Shown here: one piece after another, positions 1-9,697 of the stretch
Position numbering within the stretch: the stretch's first letter is position 1
Layout: the number at the start of each line of letters is the position of its first letter
Assembly: GCF_031326205.1 (NCBI RefSeq)
Contig: NZ_CP133721.1
Coordinates: 124,001 to 188,000, forward strand
Direction: 5' to 3'
DNA length: 64,000 nt
From: Flavobacterium sp. 20NA77.7
Lineage (GTDB): Bacteria; Bacteroidota; Bacteroidia; Flavobacteriales; Flavobacteriaceae
The notes under the pieces: generated by a model
Told to the model about the DNA's origin: nothing
What the model saw: only the letters and a program-made list of their open reading frames with translations
Databases searched by the model: none
Position numbers and translations under genes: made by a program

Positions 1-1238
1 TACAGTTTGAAAAAGTTGATAAAAATTTTTCGCCTGTAATTACATTTTTATATTTTCTCAATACAGCTAAACTAGCTGCCCTTCAAAACAATGCTTCAGA
101 ATTTTATACTAAAATTGAAAAAGCGGCAACTTTGTTAAAGCAGAATTATTTATATCAAAATGTATTCGAAGAAGTGCAGTTAGAATATTATGTTAAATTT
201 AACGATAAACAACGTGTTCTACCAATTTTAAAATTATATTTAAACGGATATACTCAAAAATCTCTATATACAAAATTGTTGTTAAATAAAGCTTCACTGT
301 GTGTTTATGGAAATTTAATTGAACCCATTGATAAGTTAAATTTATATTTTAATCAAGTAAAGCAAGATGCAGATTGGTATCAAACCATTTTGTTTTATGA
401 AGTTCAAGCAAGTTATTACAAAACTAAAGGAGATTATGAAAAATATTCAACATTTTTAGTAAAAGGCCATGAGGTTGAAAATAAATTAAGACAAGTAAAT
501 AATAATTTATTGCTTCAAGATTATGAGTTAATTGCTCAGCAAGATGAATTTAAAGCAGAAAATAAATTGTTAAAAGCGGAAAATGAATTAGCCTCTGAAC
601 GCTTACAGACTCAAAAATATATGATTTATATTTTTATTGTTTCTATTTTGTCTGCTATAGGCCTATCTGTTTTGCTTTATAAAAATGTAAAAAAAGCACG
701 AAACCTAAAAGAGATTGAACTGCAAATTGCTAAATCTTCACTAGAGCAAACACAAATTAAACAAAAAGAGCTTCAAAAACAGTTAGAATTTCAAGACTAT
801 AAACTGAAAGATGTTGTGAAGAACAGCAAAAAAATTGCAGTGCTTAAAAAGCAGATAGAAGCATTTTTAAAGGATTTAGAGAATAACATTTTAGAATCAA
901 ATCAAAGACTAGAATTTAAAAAAGCAAAAGTAAGTATTGATGCTTTTTTTGCTAATTATACGGACTTGGCCGTTATAGCCTCTGCTACTGAAAATTCATT
1001 AATAAAAATCCAAAATCTTCAAATTTATTTTCCTCAATTAAATGAGAAAGAGGTTCAGGTTCTTGCTTTAATTATTAATAATTTTACAAGCAAAGAAATC
1101 GCGATTTTACTTTCAAAAAGCGAGAAGACCATTGAGTATGTTCGAACTCAGATTAGAACAAAACTTGAAATTAGCACAGAAATACCATTGTTAGCAGCCG
1201 TTAACAAAATCTTAAACAATCAAAATGCAAATGTGTAA
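1..1238 (+). CDS. Membrane-anchored LuxR-type HTH regulator, 5' end outside window
   Basis: The reading frame is open from the first complete codon (position 3), so the gene begins upstream of the window and the TTG at 132 is internal. The visible 411 residues contain a helical, TPR-like region, one transmembrane segment (about visible residues 205-229), a charged coiled coil, and a C-terminal LuxR/GerE-type helix-turn-helix (about 347-396; LNEKEVQVLALI followed by SKEIAILLSKSEKTIEYVRT). This TPR-TM-coil-HTH layout is common in Bacteroidota regulators. It lies 209 bp upstream of the exported-protein operon in the same direction, so it may control that operon; this is inferred from position and from the repeats at 1269-1315. 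No sensor domain can be named because the N-terminus is missing. Confidence 0.85.
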   Translation, partial: QFEKVDKNFSPVITFLYFLNTAKLAALQNNASEFYTKIEKAATLLKQNYLYQNVFEEVQLEYYVKFNDKQRVLPILKLYLNGYTQKSLYTKLLLNKASLCVYGNLIEPIDKLNLYFNQVKQDADWYQTILFYEVQASYYKTKGDYEKYSTFLVKGHEVENKLRQVNNNLLLQDYELIAQQDEFKAENKLLKAENELASERLQTQKYMIYIFIVSILSAIGLSVLLYKNVKKARNLKEIELQIAKSSLEQTQIKQKELQKQLEFQDYKLKDVVKNSKKIAVLKKQIEAFLKDLENNILESNQRLEFKKAKVSIDAFFANYTDLAVIASATENSLIKIQNLQIYFPQLNEKEVQVLALIINNFTSKEIAILLSKSEKTIEYVRTQIRTKLEISTEIPLLAAVNKILNNQNANV

Positions 1239-1268
1239 TTAATATTGTTGGGCTAAAAAACGTACAAA

Positions 1269-1315
1269 AAAATGTGTATTTTATGTGTATTATTAATAAT
1301 TTTACTATACATTTG
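1269..1315 (+). promoter_or_regulatory. Probable promoter of surface-protein operon with AATGTGTA repeats
   Basis: A Bacteroidota -7 element TACATTTG lies at 1308-1315. AAAATGTGTA (1269-1278) ends 29 bp before it, and a second copy TATGTGTA is at 1282-1289. A further AATGTGTA overlaps the end of the regulator gene (1230-1237). No clear TTG is present at the -33 position, as expected for an activator-dependent promoter. The same motif and the same 29-bp spacing recur before the gene at 16872. Confidence 0.5.
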
Positions 1316-1446
1316 CCTGGTTAAAAATTAGCTTGTTAATCATTGGAAACAAACGAGTTTAATTTTTTGTTTGCTATTCTATTTATTAAGATAAAATAAT
1401 AGGTATAGCATGTTTGTGTAATTAACAGTTCCTCAAAATAATTATA

Positions 1447-2076
1447 ATGATGAAAAAAGTATGCCTTGCACTTATTTTTTTAATTTCTAGTGCAATTTAC
1501 GCTCAGGGAGTTTTTTTTAAAATGGGAAAAAATTTTACTTCGTTTTCTTATAAAAACACAACACCTTTCACAGATAAAATAAAAATTAACGGAACCGGAA
1601 GTACCTACGAACTAGGTTATGCTATGCCATTAAAAAAATTTAAAGATTTTTCTTATTTAGGAAGTATTACCTTAAATGATTACAATGCCACAGGAGAATC
1701 TGATTTAAATAATTTAGACTGGAAAACGTCATATATTGGAATTCAAAATGTTGTTGATTACCGTTTTTATGATTCGTTTTATTTTTTCATTAGCGCACAA
1801 GCAGGTTTAAACTTATCCACCATCCTTTATGGAAAACAACAATTAAACAATTCGACTTATAATTTAACTAAAAATAAAGATTTTTCAGGTATAATTTTAC
1901 AACCAGTAGTTGGTATTAATGCTAAATATTATATATCGAAATCAGGGTTTCTAAGTCTAGGATGCAACTTCACAAAAAGTATTTCACTTAACCCTACACC
2001 AGAAAAAGTTTCATTCAATACATTCCAAATTTTATTTGGAGGTTATTTCGATTTGATAAAAGATAAACATTTATGA
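1447..2076 (+). CDS. Exported protein, probable outer-membrane beta-barrel
   Basis: A protein of 209 residues with a signal peptide (basic start, hydrophobic core, cleavage after IYAQ). The mature part alternates aromatic and polar residues in strand-like stretches and includes glycine-rich segments, as in small 8-10 strand outer-membrane barrels. I do not recognise a specific family. The tandem ATGs at 1447 and 1450 give nearly the same product. Its stop overlaps the next start (ATGA at 2073-2076), so the two are probably translationally coupled. As first gene of the operon it could be an outer-membrane anchor or assembly partner for the fibre-like proteins that follow; that role is inference. 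Confidence 0.7.
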   Translation: MMKKVCLALIFLISSAIYAQGVFFKMGKNFTSFSYKNTTPFTDKIKINGTGSTYELGYAMPLKKFKDFSYLGSITLNDYNATGESDLNNLDWKTSYIGIQNVVDYRFYDSFYFFISAQAGLNLSTILYGKQQLNNSTYNLTKNKDFSGIILQPVVGINAKYYISKSGFLSLGCNFTKSISLNPTPEKVSFNTFQILFGGYFDLIKDKHL

Positions 2077-5000
2077 GAAAATTATTTTACTTTTTAGTAT
2101 TTTCCACATCATTTTTTTATGCACAAACAAGTGGAATTACATATCAAGCAGTAATTTATTATCCTAGTGGACAAAATGTTCCAGGAGTAAATATTCAAAA
2201 CAGCCCAATGGCAAATAAGCCTGTTTGTTTACAATTTGCTTTGTTAGATAATTTATCGCAGGTAGAATATCAAGAGACAATTCAAACAACCACAGACGCT
2301 TATGGAATGGTTAACTTAGTAATTGGTTCTGGAAATCAAACGGGAGGCTATGCCAGTTCATTTAATGCAGTTGTTTGGAATACAACGAATAAATCATTGA
2401 AAGTAGAGCTAGATGCTAGTGGATCTTGTCAACAATTTATGTTATTAAGCAATAATCCGCTTTCGTCTGTCCCATTTGCTTTTGCTTCTGTTACAGCAAA
2501 TAATGTTTCAGGAGTAGTTGCTGTCCAAAATGGAGGGACCGGAGCCACAAATGCGACAGATGCTAAAATTAATTTAGGTTTAGGTAATGTTGACAATACA
2601 TCAGATTTAAACAAGCCTATTTCAACGGCTACACAAACAGCATTGGATACAAAAGAGAATACGGCAAATAAATCGACTACTACAACCTTAGGTACGAGTG
2701 ATGTTTTATTCCCGACACAAAACGCAGTAAAAACTTATGTAGATACACAAGTAGCATCAGCAACTATTCCAGACGCTACTTCTACTACTAAAGGTAAGAT
2801 ACAATTATCGGGAGATTTAGGAGGAACGGCTGCTTCGCCAACAGTTCCAGGATTGGCAACTAAAGAGAATACGATTACCGCTGGTACTACTGCTCAATAT
2901 TATAGAGGAGACAAGACATGGCAAACGTTGGATAAGACTGCTGTTGGTTTAGGTAATGTTGACAATACATCAGATTTAAACAAGCCTATTTCAACGGCTA
3001 CACAAACAGCATTGGATACAAAAGAGAATACGGCAAATAAATCGACTACTACAACCTTAGGTACGAGTGATGTTTTATTCCCGACACAAAACGCAGTAAA
3101 AACCTATGTAGATACACAAGTAGCAGCAGCAACTATTCCAGATGCTACTTCTACTACTAAAGGTAAGATACAATTATCGGGAGATTTAGGAGGAACGGCT
3201 GCTTCGCCAACAGTTCCAGGATTGGCAACTAAAGAGAATACGATTACCGCTGGTACTACTGCTCAATATTATAGAGGAGACAAGACATGGCAAACGTTGG
3301 ATAAGACTGCTGTTGGTTTAGGTAATGTTGACAATACATCAGATTTAAACAAGCCTATTTCAACGGCTACACAAACAGCATTGGATACAAAAGAGAATAC
3401 GGCAAATAAATCGACTACTACAACCTTAGGTACGAGTGATGTTTTATTCCCGACACAAAACGCAGTAAAAACCTATGTAGATACACAAGTAGCAGCAGCA
3501 ACTATTCCAGACGCTACTTCTACTACTAAAGGTAAGATACAATTATCGGGAGATTTAGGAGGAACGGCTGCTTCGCCAACAGTTCCAGGATTGGCAACTA
3601 AAGAGAATACGATTACCGCTGGTACTACTGCTCAATATTATAGAGGAGACAAGACATGGCAAACGTTGGATAAGACTGCTGTTGGTTTAGGTAATGTTGA
3701 CAATACATCAGATTTAAACAAGCCTATTTCAACGGCTACACAAACAGCATTGGATACAAAAGAGAATACGGCAAATAAATCGACTACTACAACCTTAGGT
3801 ACGAGTGATGTTTTATTCCCGACACAAAACGCAGTAAAAACCTATGTAGATACACAAGTAGCAGCAGCAACTATTCCAGACGCTACTTCTACTACTAAAG
3901 GTAAGATACAATTATCGGGAGATTTAGGAGGAACGGCTGCTTCGCCAACAGTTCCAGGATTGGCAACTAAAGAGAATACGATTACCGCTGGTACTACTGC
4001 TCAATATTATAGAGGAGACAAGACATGGCAAACGTTGGATAAAACTGCTGTTGGTTTAGGTAATGTTGACAATACATCAGATTTAAACAAGCCTATTTCA
4101 ACGGCTACACAAACAGCATTGAACACAAAAGAAGATATAGCTAATAAATCTATTGATGTTACAATAGACGGCGCTTCTGATGTGAAATATCCATCTGTAA
4201 AAGCAACAAAAGATTATGTTGATTCTCAAATAGCAGCAGGCGTTGTAGATGCGACACCAACCGTAAAAGGTAAAGTTCAATTATCGGGAGACTTAACAGG
4301 TTCTGCCGCTTCCCCATCGGTAGCTGCGGGGGCAATTACAACAGCCAAGCTTGCTAATGATGCAGTGACTTCAGCAAAAATTACAGACGGAACAATTGTA
4401 GTGGGAGACTTAGCAGACGATGCAGTTGAAACAGCGAAGATAAAGAATGCTAATGTAACTACAGCTAAGTTGGCGGATAATGCGGTTACTACAGCAAAAA
4501 TTACAGATGCCAATGTAACAGATGCTAAATTAGACAAGTCTAATATTCCCTTAAGTGGATTTGCAGCAGCAGCAGCAGCTGTTGATTTAGGTTCGAATAA
4601 ATTAACAAATGTAACAGATCCTACATCGGCACAAGATGCTGCGACGAAGAATTATGTAGACACTTCTATTTCGACAAACGCTACACCCGATGCGACACCA
4701 ACCGTAAAAGGTAAAGTTCAATTATCGGGAGACTTAACAGGTTCTGCCGCTTCCCCATCGGTAGCTGCGGGGGCAATTACAACAGCCAAGCTTGCTAATG
4801 ATGCAGTGACTTCAGCAAAAATTACAGACGGAACAATTGTAGTGGGAGATTTAGCAGACGATGCAGTTGAAACAGCGAAGATAAAAGACGCAAATGTAAC
4901 TACAGCTAAGTTAGCGGATAATGCGGTTACGACAGCAAAAATTACAGATGCCAATGTAACAGATGCTAAATTAGATAAGTCTAATATTCCCTTAAGTGGA

Positions 5001-7586
5001 TTTGCAGCAGCAGCAGCAGCTGTTGATTTAGGTTCAAATAAATTAACAAATGTAACAGATCCTACATCGGCACAAGATGCTGCGACGAAGAATTATGTAG
5101 ATACTTCTATTTCGACAAACGCTACACCCGATGCGACACCAACCGTAAAAGGTAAAGTTCAATTATCGGGAGACTTAACAGGTTCTGCCGCTTCCCCATC
5201 GGTAGCTGCGGGGGCAATTACAACAGCAAAGCTTGCTAATGATGCAGTGACTTCAGCAAAAATTACAGACGGAACAATTGTAGTGGGAGACTTAGCAGAC
5301 GATGCAGTTGAAACAGCGAAGATAAAGAATGCTAATGTAACTACAGCTAAGTTAGCGGATAATGCGGTTACGACAGCAAAAATTGCAGATGCCAATGTAA
5401 CAGATGCTAAATTAGACAAGTCTAATATTCCCTTAAGTGGATTTGCAGCAGCAGCAGCAGCTGTTGATTTAGGTTCGAATAAATTAACAAATGTAACAGA
5501 TCCTACATCGGCACAAGATGCTGCGACGAAGAATTATGTAGACACTTCTATTTCGACAAACGCTACACCCGATGCGACACCAACCGTAAAAGGTAAAGTT
5601 CAATTATCGGGAGACTTAACAGGTTCTGCCGCTTCCCCATCGGTAGCTGCGGGAGCAATTACAACAGCAAAACTTGCTAATGATGCAGTGACTTCAGCAA
5701 AAATTACAGACGGAACAATTGTAGTGGGAGATTTAGCAGACGATGCAGTTGAAACAGCGAAGATAAAAGACGCAAATGTAACTACAGCTAAGTTAACGGA
5801 TAATGCGGTTACGACAGCAAAAATTGCAGATGCCAATGTAACAGATGCTAAATTAGACAAGTCTAATATTCCCTTAAGTGGATTTGCAGCAGCAGCAGCA
5901 GCTGTTGATTTAGGTTCGAATAAATTAACAAATGTAACAGATCCTACATCGGCACAAGATGCTGCGACGAAGAATTATGTAGATACAAAAGCATCAGACA
6001 TTACAACTTTAGCAGACGGCAAGATATATGTAGGAAATGCTTCAAATGAAGCAACAGAGGTAACCCCAACAGGAGATGTAACGATGACAAATGCAGGCGT
6101 TACGGCTATTGGTACTGGTAAAGTAACTTCTTTAAAAATATTAGATGGGACAATTGCTGTAACTGACATTGCTAATGATGCAGTTGAAACAGCGAAGATA
6201 AAAGACGCAAATGTAACTACAGCTAAAATTGCAAATGATGCTATTACAACTACTAAAATTACAGATGCTAACGTGACTTATGCTAAAATACAAAACGTAA
6301 GTGCTACAGACAAAGTTTTAGGGCGCGTTAGTACAGGTGCTGGAACAATTGAAGAAATTGCAACTACTGGAACAGGTAATGTTGTTCGTGCCACATCGCC
6401 AACTTTAGTAACGCCAAACTTAGGAACTCCCTCGAATCTAGTATTAACTAATGCTACTGGTTTACCGTTAACAACTGGAATTACAGGAATTTTACCGGAA
6501 GCTAATGGGGGAACTGGTTCTTCTACTAAAAATTTTGTGGACTTAACAACTGATCAAACTATAGCTGGAGTAAAAACCTTTTCGGGGAGTTCAACTATTG
6601 TGAATCAAAATTTAACGGTTAATGCTGCAGGTACAACAGGTCAAGGAATTATATTATCAGACGATGGGGATATTGTAGATAATAATGATGGAGCCGCAAC
6701 ATTTCGTTTCACTGGAGGGGTAAAAATTAATAATGGTAACGGAAGTGCAGGAACTACAACAAAAATAACTTTAGCTAATAATGGAAATATTACAGCTTCA
6801 GGAGGTGTTACAGGAAGTCAATTAACTTCAACTGTTGCTATAGGAACAGCACCCTTGGTAGTAACATCAACTACACCTGTGGCGAATTTAAATATTGGAG
6901 GAAATGCAGCAACGGCTACAAAACTTGCCACTACAAAAAACATCAACGGCGTAGCATTTGATGGTAGTGCTGATATTACAATTGCAGCAGCAGCAGGAAC
7001 TTTGACAGGAACGACCTTAGCATCTAATGTGGTAAGTTCAAGTTTAACTAGCGTGGGCACAATAACAACAGGTACTTGGAATGGGACGACCATTGCGATT
7101 GCTAATGGGGGCACAGGTCAAACCACTAAAACAGCAGCTTTTGATGCTCTGTCGCCAATGACAACCTCTGGAGATATTATCTATGGAGGGACAAGTGGTA
7201 CAGGAACACGTTTAGCAAAAGGAACTGATGGACAAGTATTAACTTTATCAAGTGGTGTACCAACATGGTCATCAGGGGTTTCTACAATCACATCTAAAAC
7301 GGCAAGTTATACATTAACTATAAGTGATAATTATGTAATTGCATCCTCAGGATCGGGTATTACTTTTACTTTACCTACCGCAGTTGGTAACACAGGAAAA
7401 GAATTTACTATTAAAAACATTAGTTCTAATGTGGTTACGATAGCAACAACAAGCTCACAAAAAATTGTTGTAGACGCAGCAAATAATACAGCTACATCTG
7501 CTACATTAGGAATAGAAGCTTCTAATAACTGGATTCGCGTTATTTCTGATGGGACACAATGGATCGCATTCAGATCATTATTCTAA
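2073..7586 (+). CDS. Giant exported tail-fibre-like repeat protein (1837 aa)
   Basis: The signal peptide ends at FFYAQ. Residues about 20-165 form a non-repetitive head. Residues 169-660 are four 123-residue repeats plus a partial fifth, each with GLGNVDNTSDLNKP and YYRGDKTWQTLDK blocks. Residues 726-1305 are four 147-residue repeats rich in TTAKLANDAVTSAKITDG-type turns and a poly-Ala stretch. The C-terminal third has further glycine and threonine-rich beta repeats (GGTGQTT, NGGTGSS) and ends in FRSLF. Such sequences resemble trimeric phage tail-fibre shafts. No T9SS C-terminal domain is visible, so the export route beyond the signal peptide is unknown. A fibrous surface shaft is the most likely role, by resemblance only. 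Confidence 0.75.
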   Translation: MRKLFYFLVFSTSFFYAQTSGITYQAVIYYPSGQNVPGVNIQNSPMANKPVCLQFALLDNLSQVEYQETIQTTTDAYGMVNLVIGSGNQTGGYASSFNAVVWNTTNKSLKVELDASGSCQQFMLLSNNPLSSVPFAFASVTANNVSGVVAVQNGGTGATNATDAKINLGLGNVDNTSDLNKPISTATQTALDTKENTANKSTTTTLGTSDVLFPTQNAVKTYVDTQVASATIPDATSTTKGKIQLSGDLGGTAASPTVPGLATKENTITAGTTAQYYRGDKTWQTLDKTAVGLGNVDNTSDLNKPISTATQTALDTKENTANKSTTTTLGTSDVLFPTQNAVKTYVDTQVAAATIPDATSTTKGKIQLSGDLGGTAASPTVPGLATKENTITAGTTAQYYRGDKTWQTLDKTAVGLGNVDNTSDLNKPISTATQTALDTKENTANKSTTTTLGTSDVLFPTQNAVKTYVDTQVAAATIPDATSTTKGKIQLSGDLGGTAASPTVPGLATKENTITAGTTAQYYRGDKTWQTLDKTAVGLGNVDNTSDLNKPISTATQTALDTKENTANKSTTTTLGTSDVLFPTQNAVKTYVDTQVAAATIPDATSTTKGKIQLSGDLGGTAASPTVPGLATKENTITAGTTAQYYRGDKTWQTLDKTAVGLGNVDNTSDLNKPISTATQTALNTKEDIANKSIDVTIDGASDVKYPSVKATKDYVDSQIAAGVVDATPTVKGKVQLSGDLTGSAASPSVAAGAITTAKLANDAVTSAKITDGTIVVGDLADDAVETAKIKNANVTTAKLADNAVTTAKITDANVTDAKLDKSNIPLSGFAAAAAAVDLGSNKLTNVTDPTSAQDAATKNYVDTSISTNATPDATPTVKGKVQLSGDLTGSAASPSVAAGAITTAKLANDAVTSAKITDGTIVVGDLADDAVETAKIKDANVTTAKLADNAVTTAKITDANVTDAKLDKSNIPLSGFAAAAAAVDLGSNKLTNVTDPTSAQDAATKNYVDTSISTNATPDATPTVKGKVQLSGDLTGSAASPSVAAGAITTAKLANDAVTSAKITDGTIVVGDLADDAVETAKIKNANVTTAKLADNAVTTAKIADANVTDAKLDKSNIPLSGFAAAAAAVDLGSNKLTNVTDPTSAQDAATKNYVDTSISTNATPDATPTVKGKVQLSGDLTGSAASPSVAAGAITTAKLANDAVTSAKITDGTIVVGDLADDAVETAKIKDANVTTAKLTDNAVTTAKIADANVTDAKLDKSNIPLSGFAAAAAAVDLGSNKLTNVTDPTSAQDAATKNYVDTKASDITTLADGKIYVGNASNEATEVTPTGDVTMTNAGVTAIGTGKVTSLKILDGTIAVTDIANDAVETAKIKDANVTTAKIANDAITTTKITDANVTYAKIQNVSATDKVLGRVSTGAGTIEEIATTGTGNVVRATSPTLVTPNLGTPSNLVLTNATGLPLTTGITGILPEANGGTGSSTKNFVDLTTDQTIAGVKTFSGSSTIVNQNLTVNAAGTTGQGIILSDDGDIVDNNDGAATFRFTGGVKINNGNGSAGTTTKITLANNGNITASGGVTGSQLTSTVAIGTAPLVVTSTTPVANLNIGGNAATATKLATTKNINGVAFDGSADITIAAAAGTLTGTTLASNVVSSSLTSVGTITTGTWNGTTIAIANGGTGQTTKTAAFDALSPMTTSGDIIYGGTSGTGTRLAKGTDGQVLTLSSGVPTWSSGVSTITSKTASYTLTISDNYVIASSGSGITFTLPTAVGNTGKEFTIKNISSNVVTIATTSSQKIVVDAANNTATSATLGIEASNNWIRVISDGTQWIAFRSLF
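2577..4052 (+). repeat. Four in-frame tandem repeats of 369 bp
   Basis: Units begin at 2577, 2946, 3315 and 3684, and a partial fifth begins at 4053 and diverges after about 4120. The spacing is exactly 369 bp (123 codons) each time. Copies are nearly identical in DNA, with only scattered third-position changes, which indicates recent amplification or homogenisation. Copy number is likely to vary between strains and could collapse in short-read assemblies. Confidence 0.97.
4248..5986 (+). repeat. Four in-frame tandem repeats of 441 bp
   Basis: Units begin at 4248, 4689, 5130 and 5571, spaced exactly 441 bp (147 codons). The fourth unit diverges near 5986. Units differ by a few substitutions that alternate: KIKNAN in units 1 and 3, KIKDAN in units 2 and 4. 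This suggests that a two-unit block was duplicated. Confidence 0.96.
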
Positions 7587-7597
7587 TAAAGGACAGT

Positions 7598-8242
7598 ATG
7601 AAAAAATGGATAGTAATAATAGTATTGTGTTTGGTATTCTATAAAGGAAGTGCCCAAACCGGTATTGGTACTACTACACCAAACGCTTCAGCAAAGTTAG
7701 AGGTTTATGCTACTGATAAAGGATTTTTACCACCTAGAGTAGCTTTGACTGCAACAAACACTGCAGGACCTATAACTTCACCTGCCACAGGTTTGCTAGT
7801 TTATAATACAGCAATATCAGGAACAGTTCCAAATAATGTAGCTCCAGGTTATTATTATTGGAACGGATCGACTTGGATTGCGATAATTGGCACTACAACG
7901 GTCAGTAGCATAACGGGAAATGGAACCACAAGCACGTTATCTAATTTTAGTTCAGCGATGAACGATCAAACAGGAACGACCTATACTTTAACGAATGCGG
8001 ATAATGGCAAAGTACTCACTTTTTCAAATGGAAGTGCTATTACTGTTACCGTTCCTTCTTTATCAGTAGGATTCAATTGTATGATCATACAAAAAGGAGC
8101 TGGGCAGGTGAGTTTGTCACCTTCTGGAGTAAATATATTAAACAGATATAATTTCACCAAAACAGCAGGTTCGTATGCTATTATGAGTTTGGTTTGTATA
8201 GAAAATAACAAATACATTTCGTCAGGCGATATGTCAAATTAG
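7598..8242 (+). CDS. Exported fibre-like protein with GIGTT head domain
   Basis: The start is placed at the ATG at 7598 because MKKWIVIIVLCLVFYKGSAQ is a clean signal peptide; the in-frame ATG at 7559 would overlap the previous gene and place 13 residues before it. The mature protein (about 195 aa) opens with TGIGTTTPNASAKLEV and KGFLPPRVALTATN, a head module shared with the proteins at 10943 and 12242. That module is frequent in exported flavobacterial proteins of unknown function. The C-terminal half is beta-rich, with no recognised catalytic motif. The gap to the preceding gene is 11 bp. Confidence 0.7.
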   Translation: MKKWIVIIVLCLVFYKGSAQTGIGTTTPNASAKLEVYATDKGFLPPRVALTATNTAGPITSPATGLLVYNTAISGTVPNNVAPGYYYWNGSTWIAIIGTTTVSSITGNGTTSTLSNFSSAMNDQTGTTYTLTNADNGKVLTFSNGSAITVTVPSLSVGFNCMIIQKGAGQVSLSPSGVNILNRYNFTKTAGSYAIMSLVCIENNKYISSGDMSN

Positions 8243-8250
8243 TATTGGGT

Positions 8251-9696
8251 ATGAAAAAAATGCTTATCCATATAGTATTGTTTTGTTATATAGGTGTTCA
8301 AGCACAAATTTTGACGCCTTATCAGCCGGTACAGAAACAGCCCCGTGTGCAATTTGATTACTGGGTAATGAATACCCATGCTGGCAATGGATCTCCATCT
8401 CAATATCCAGTGACACCGACAACTAGATCCGAGATGGATAACATTTTCAATTCCACTAATTCTAATACCACGGTATATCAGACTGGAAAAACCAACTCAG
8501 CTAAAATTTTAGATTGGCAAAACGCGTCTGAATTAAGCACTATTGGGATTAATTTACCTAATGGGGGTAATTATTTTGCTTTCAAAATACAGGGTACTTT
8601 TATTCCTCTTGAGTCAGGAAATTATACGTTTACTTTAGAATCGGATGATTCTAGTGATTTAACTATTGAAGGGACTCCTGTCATTTCTACATATTCAGCT
8701 CAAGCACTACCCTCTTTAGGAACTCATACTGGTGCCATTAACTTAACCGCTGGAAAAGCTTATGCCTTTGAAGTGCGCATGCAACAAGGATCAGGAGGGT
8801 TTGGGTTACGTTTGTATTGGAAATCCCCTTTTCAAAATAGCGTACCAAGTTACTACTCAAGTGTACTTCCTGTCTCAACCTACTACCAAAGCTGGACACA
8901 AAATGTACAAGAGATAATTACAACTCCTTATATGGATGGCAGTTCTGCAGCACAAGCAGCACCTAGTGCGAAGTATATTCAAACGGCTTTTGGTAATTAC
9001 AACGATGGTGTTTATTGGATTAATTTGCCCTATGTAGGACCTACCCAAGTCTATTGTTTATTGAACCCAGCAACTGATGGAGGTGGTTGGATGATGGCTA
9101 TGAAAGCAACTACTGGAACAACATTTAATTATTCTAGTTCGTATTGGACAACTGCTAATACTTTAAATACAAGTTATTTGGATCGTGGTAATGCAGATGC
9201 TAAGTTTAATACCATGAATTATTATTACGCTAAAGATATTATGGCATTATGGCCAGATATTTCTTGGAATTATGGTTCAAGTACAACAGGAGGTAGCCTA
9301 AATTTGAATGGGACCTATAACGTTTGGTGTTGGCTTCAAAATAATTTTAATAATGGTATTCGAATAACTCCTATCAATTTTTTTAGTTCAGCAAGTAATT
9401 TATTTTTTGGTGACGCTAGTAATTTTGCAGGAAAAGGGACAGCTTTTTCATCTCAGGTTGATGTACGCTTCTATGGATTTAATTATAATTTGAATGCAAT
9501 GGGAACTAATAGATGGGGTTTTGGGTGGAACGAAAACGGAGGAGGCTTGTATCCTAATGGGAATCAGGCTTCAAATGATGTGTATACGGGTATAGGTATG
9601 GCGTATGGAAATTATTCTGCAGGCGATTTCATTGCTTGTTGTGCAAACACTACAGGAATTAATAGAAGTGCCAGAGTAGAAATTTATATTCGATAA
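8251..9696 (+). CDS. Exported protein with PA14 and fibrinogen-related domains
   Basis: The start is taken as the ATG at 8251; the TTG at 8245 only adds two residues. The signal peptide ends near GVQAQ. Residues about 25-205 look like a PA14 domain (SGNYTFTLESDDSSDLTIEG, then GLRLYWKSP), a fold usually involved in carbohydrate binding. Residues about 235-481 look like a fibrinogen-related domain: DGVYWINLP, YCLLNPATDGGGWMMAMKA, and a C-terminal aromatic block ending VEIYIR. Both domains point to glycan or ligand recognition at the cell surface. It lies 8 bp from the preceding gene and 1 bp from the next. Domain calls are by motif only. Confidence 0.7.
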   Translation: MKKMLIHIVLFCYIGVQAQILTPYQPVQKQPRVQFDYWVMNTHAGNGSPSQYPVTPTTRSEMDNIFNSTNSNTTVYQTGKTNSAKILDWQNASELSTIGINLPNGGNYFAFKIQGTFIPLESGNYTFTLESDDSSDLTIEGTPVISTYSAQALPSLGTHTGAINLTAGKAYAFEVRMQQGSGGFGLRLYWKSPFQNSVPSYYSSVLPVSTYYQSWTQNVQEIITTPYMDGSSAAQAAPSAKYIQTAFGNYNDGVYWINLPYVGPTQVYCLLNPATDGGGWMMAMKATTGTTFNYSSSYWTTANTLNTSYLDRGNADAKFNTMNYYYAKDIMALWPDISWNYGSSTTGGSLNLNGTYNVWCWLQNNFNNGIRITPINFFSSASNLFFGDASNFAGKGTAFSSQVDVRFYGFNYNLNAMGTNRWGFGWNENGGGLYPNGNQASNDVYTGIGMAYGNYSAGDFIACCANTTGINRSARVEIYIR

Positions 9697-9697
9697 T

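Noticed and set aside
132..1238. Regulator gene starting at TTG 132
   Set aside because: The frame is open to the window edge and upstream codons read as protein, so this is an internal codon.
4277..5860. Several minus-strand open frames within the 441-bp repeats
   Set aside because: Identical shadow frames recur once per repeat unit and carry no independent signal.
2577..5986. CRISPR array
   Set aside because: Units are hundreds of bases long, in frame and without unique spacers, so they are coding repeats.
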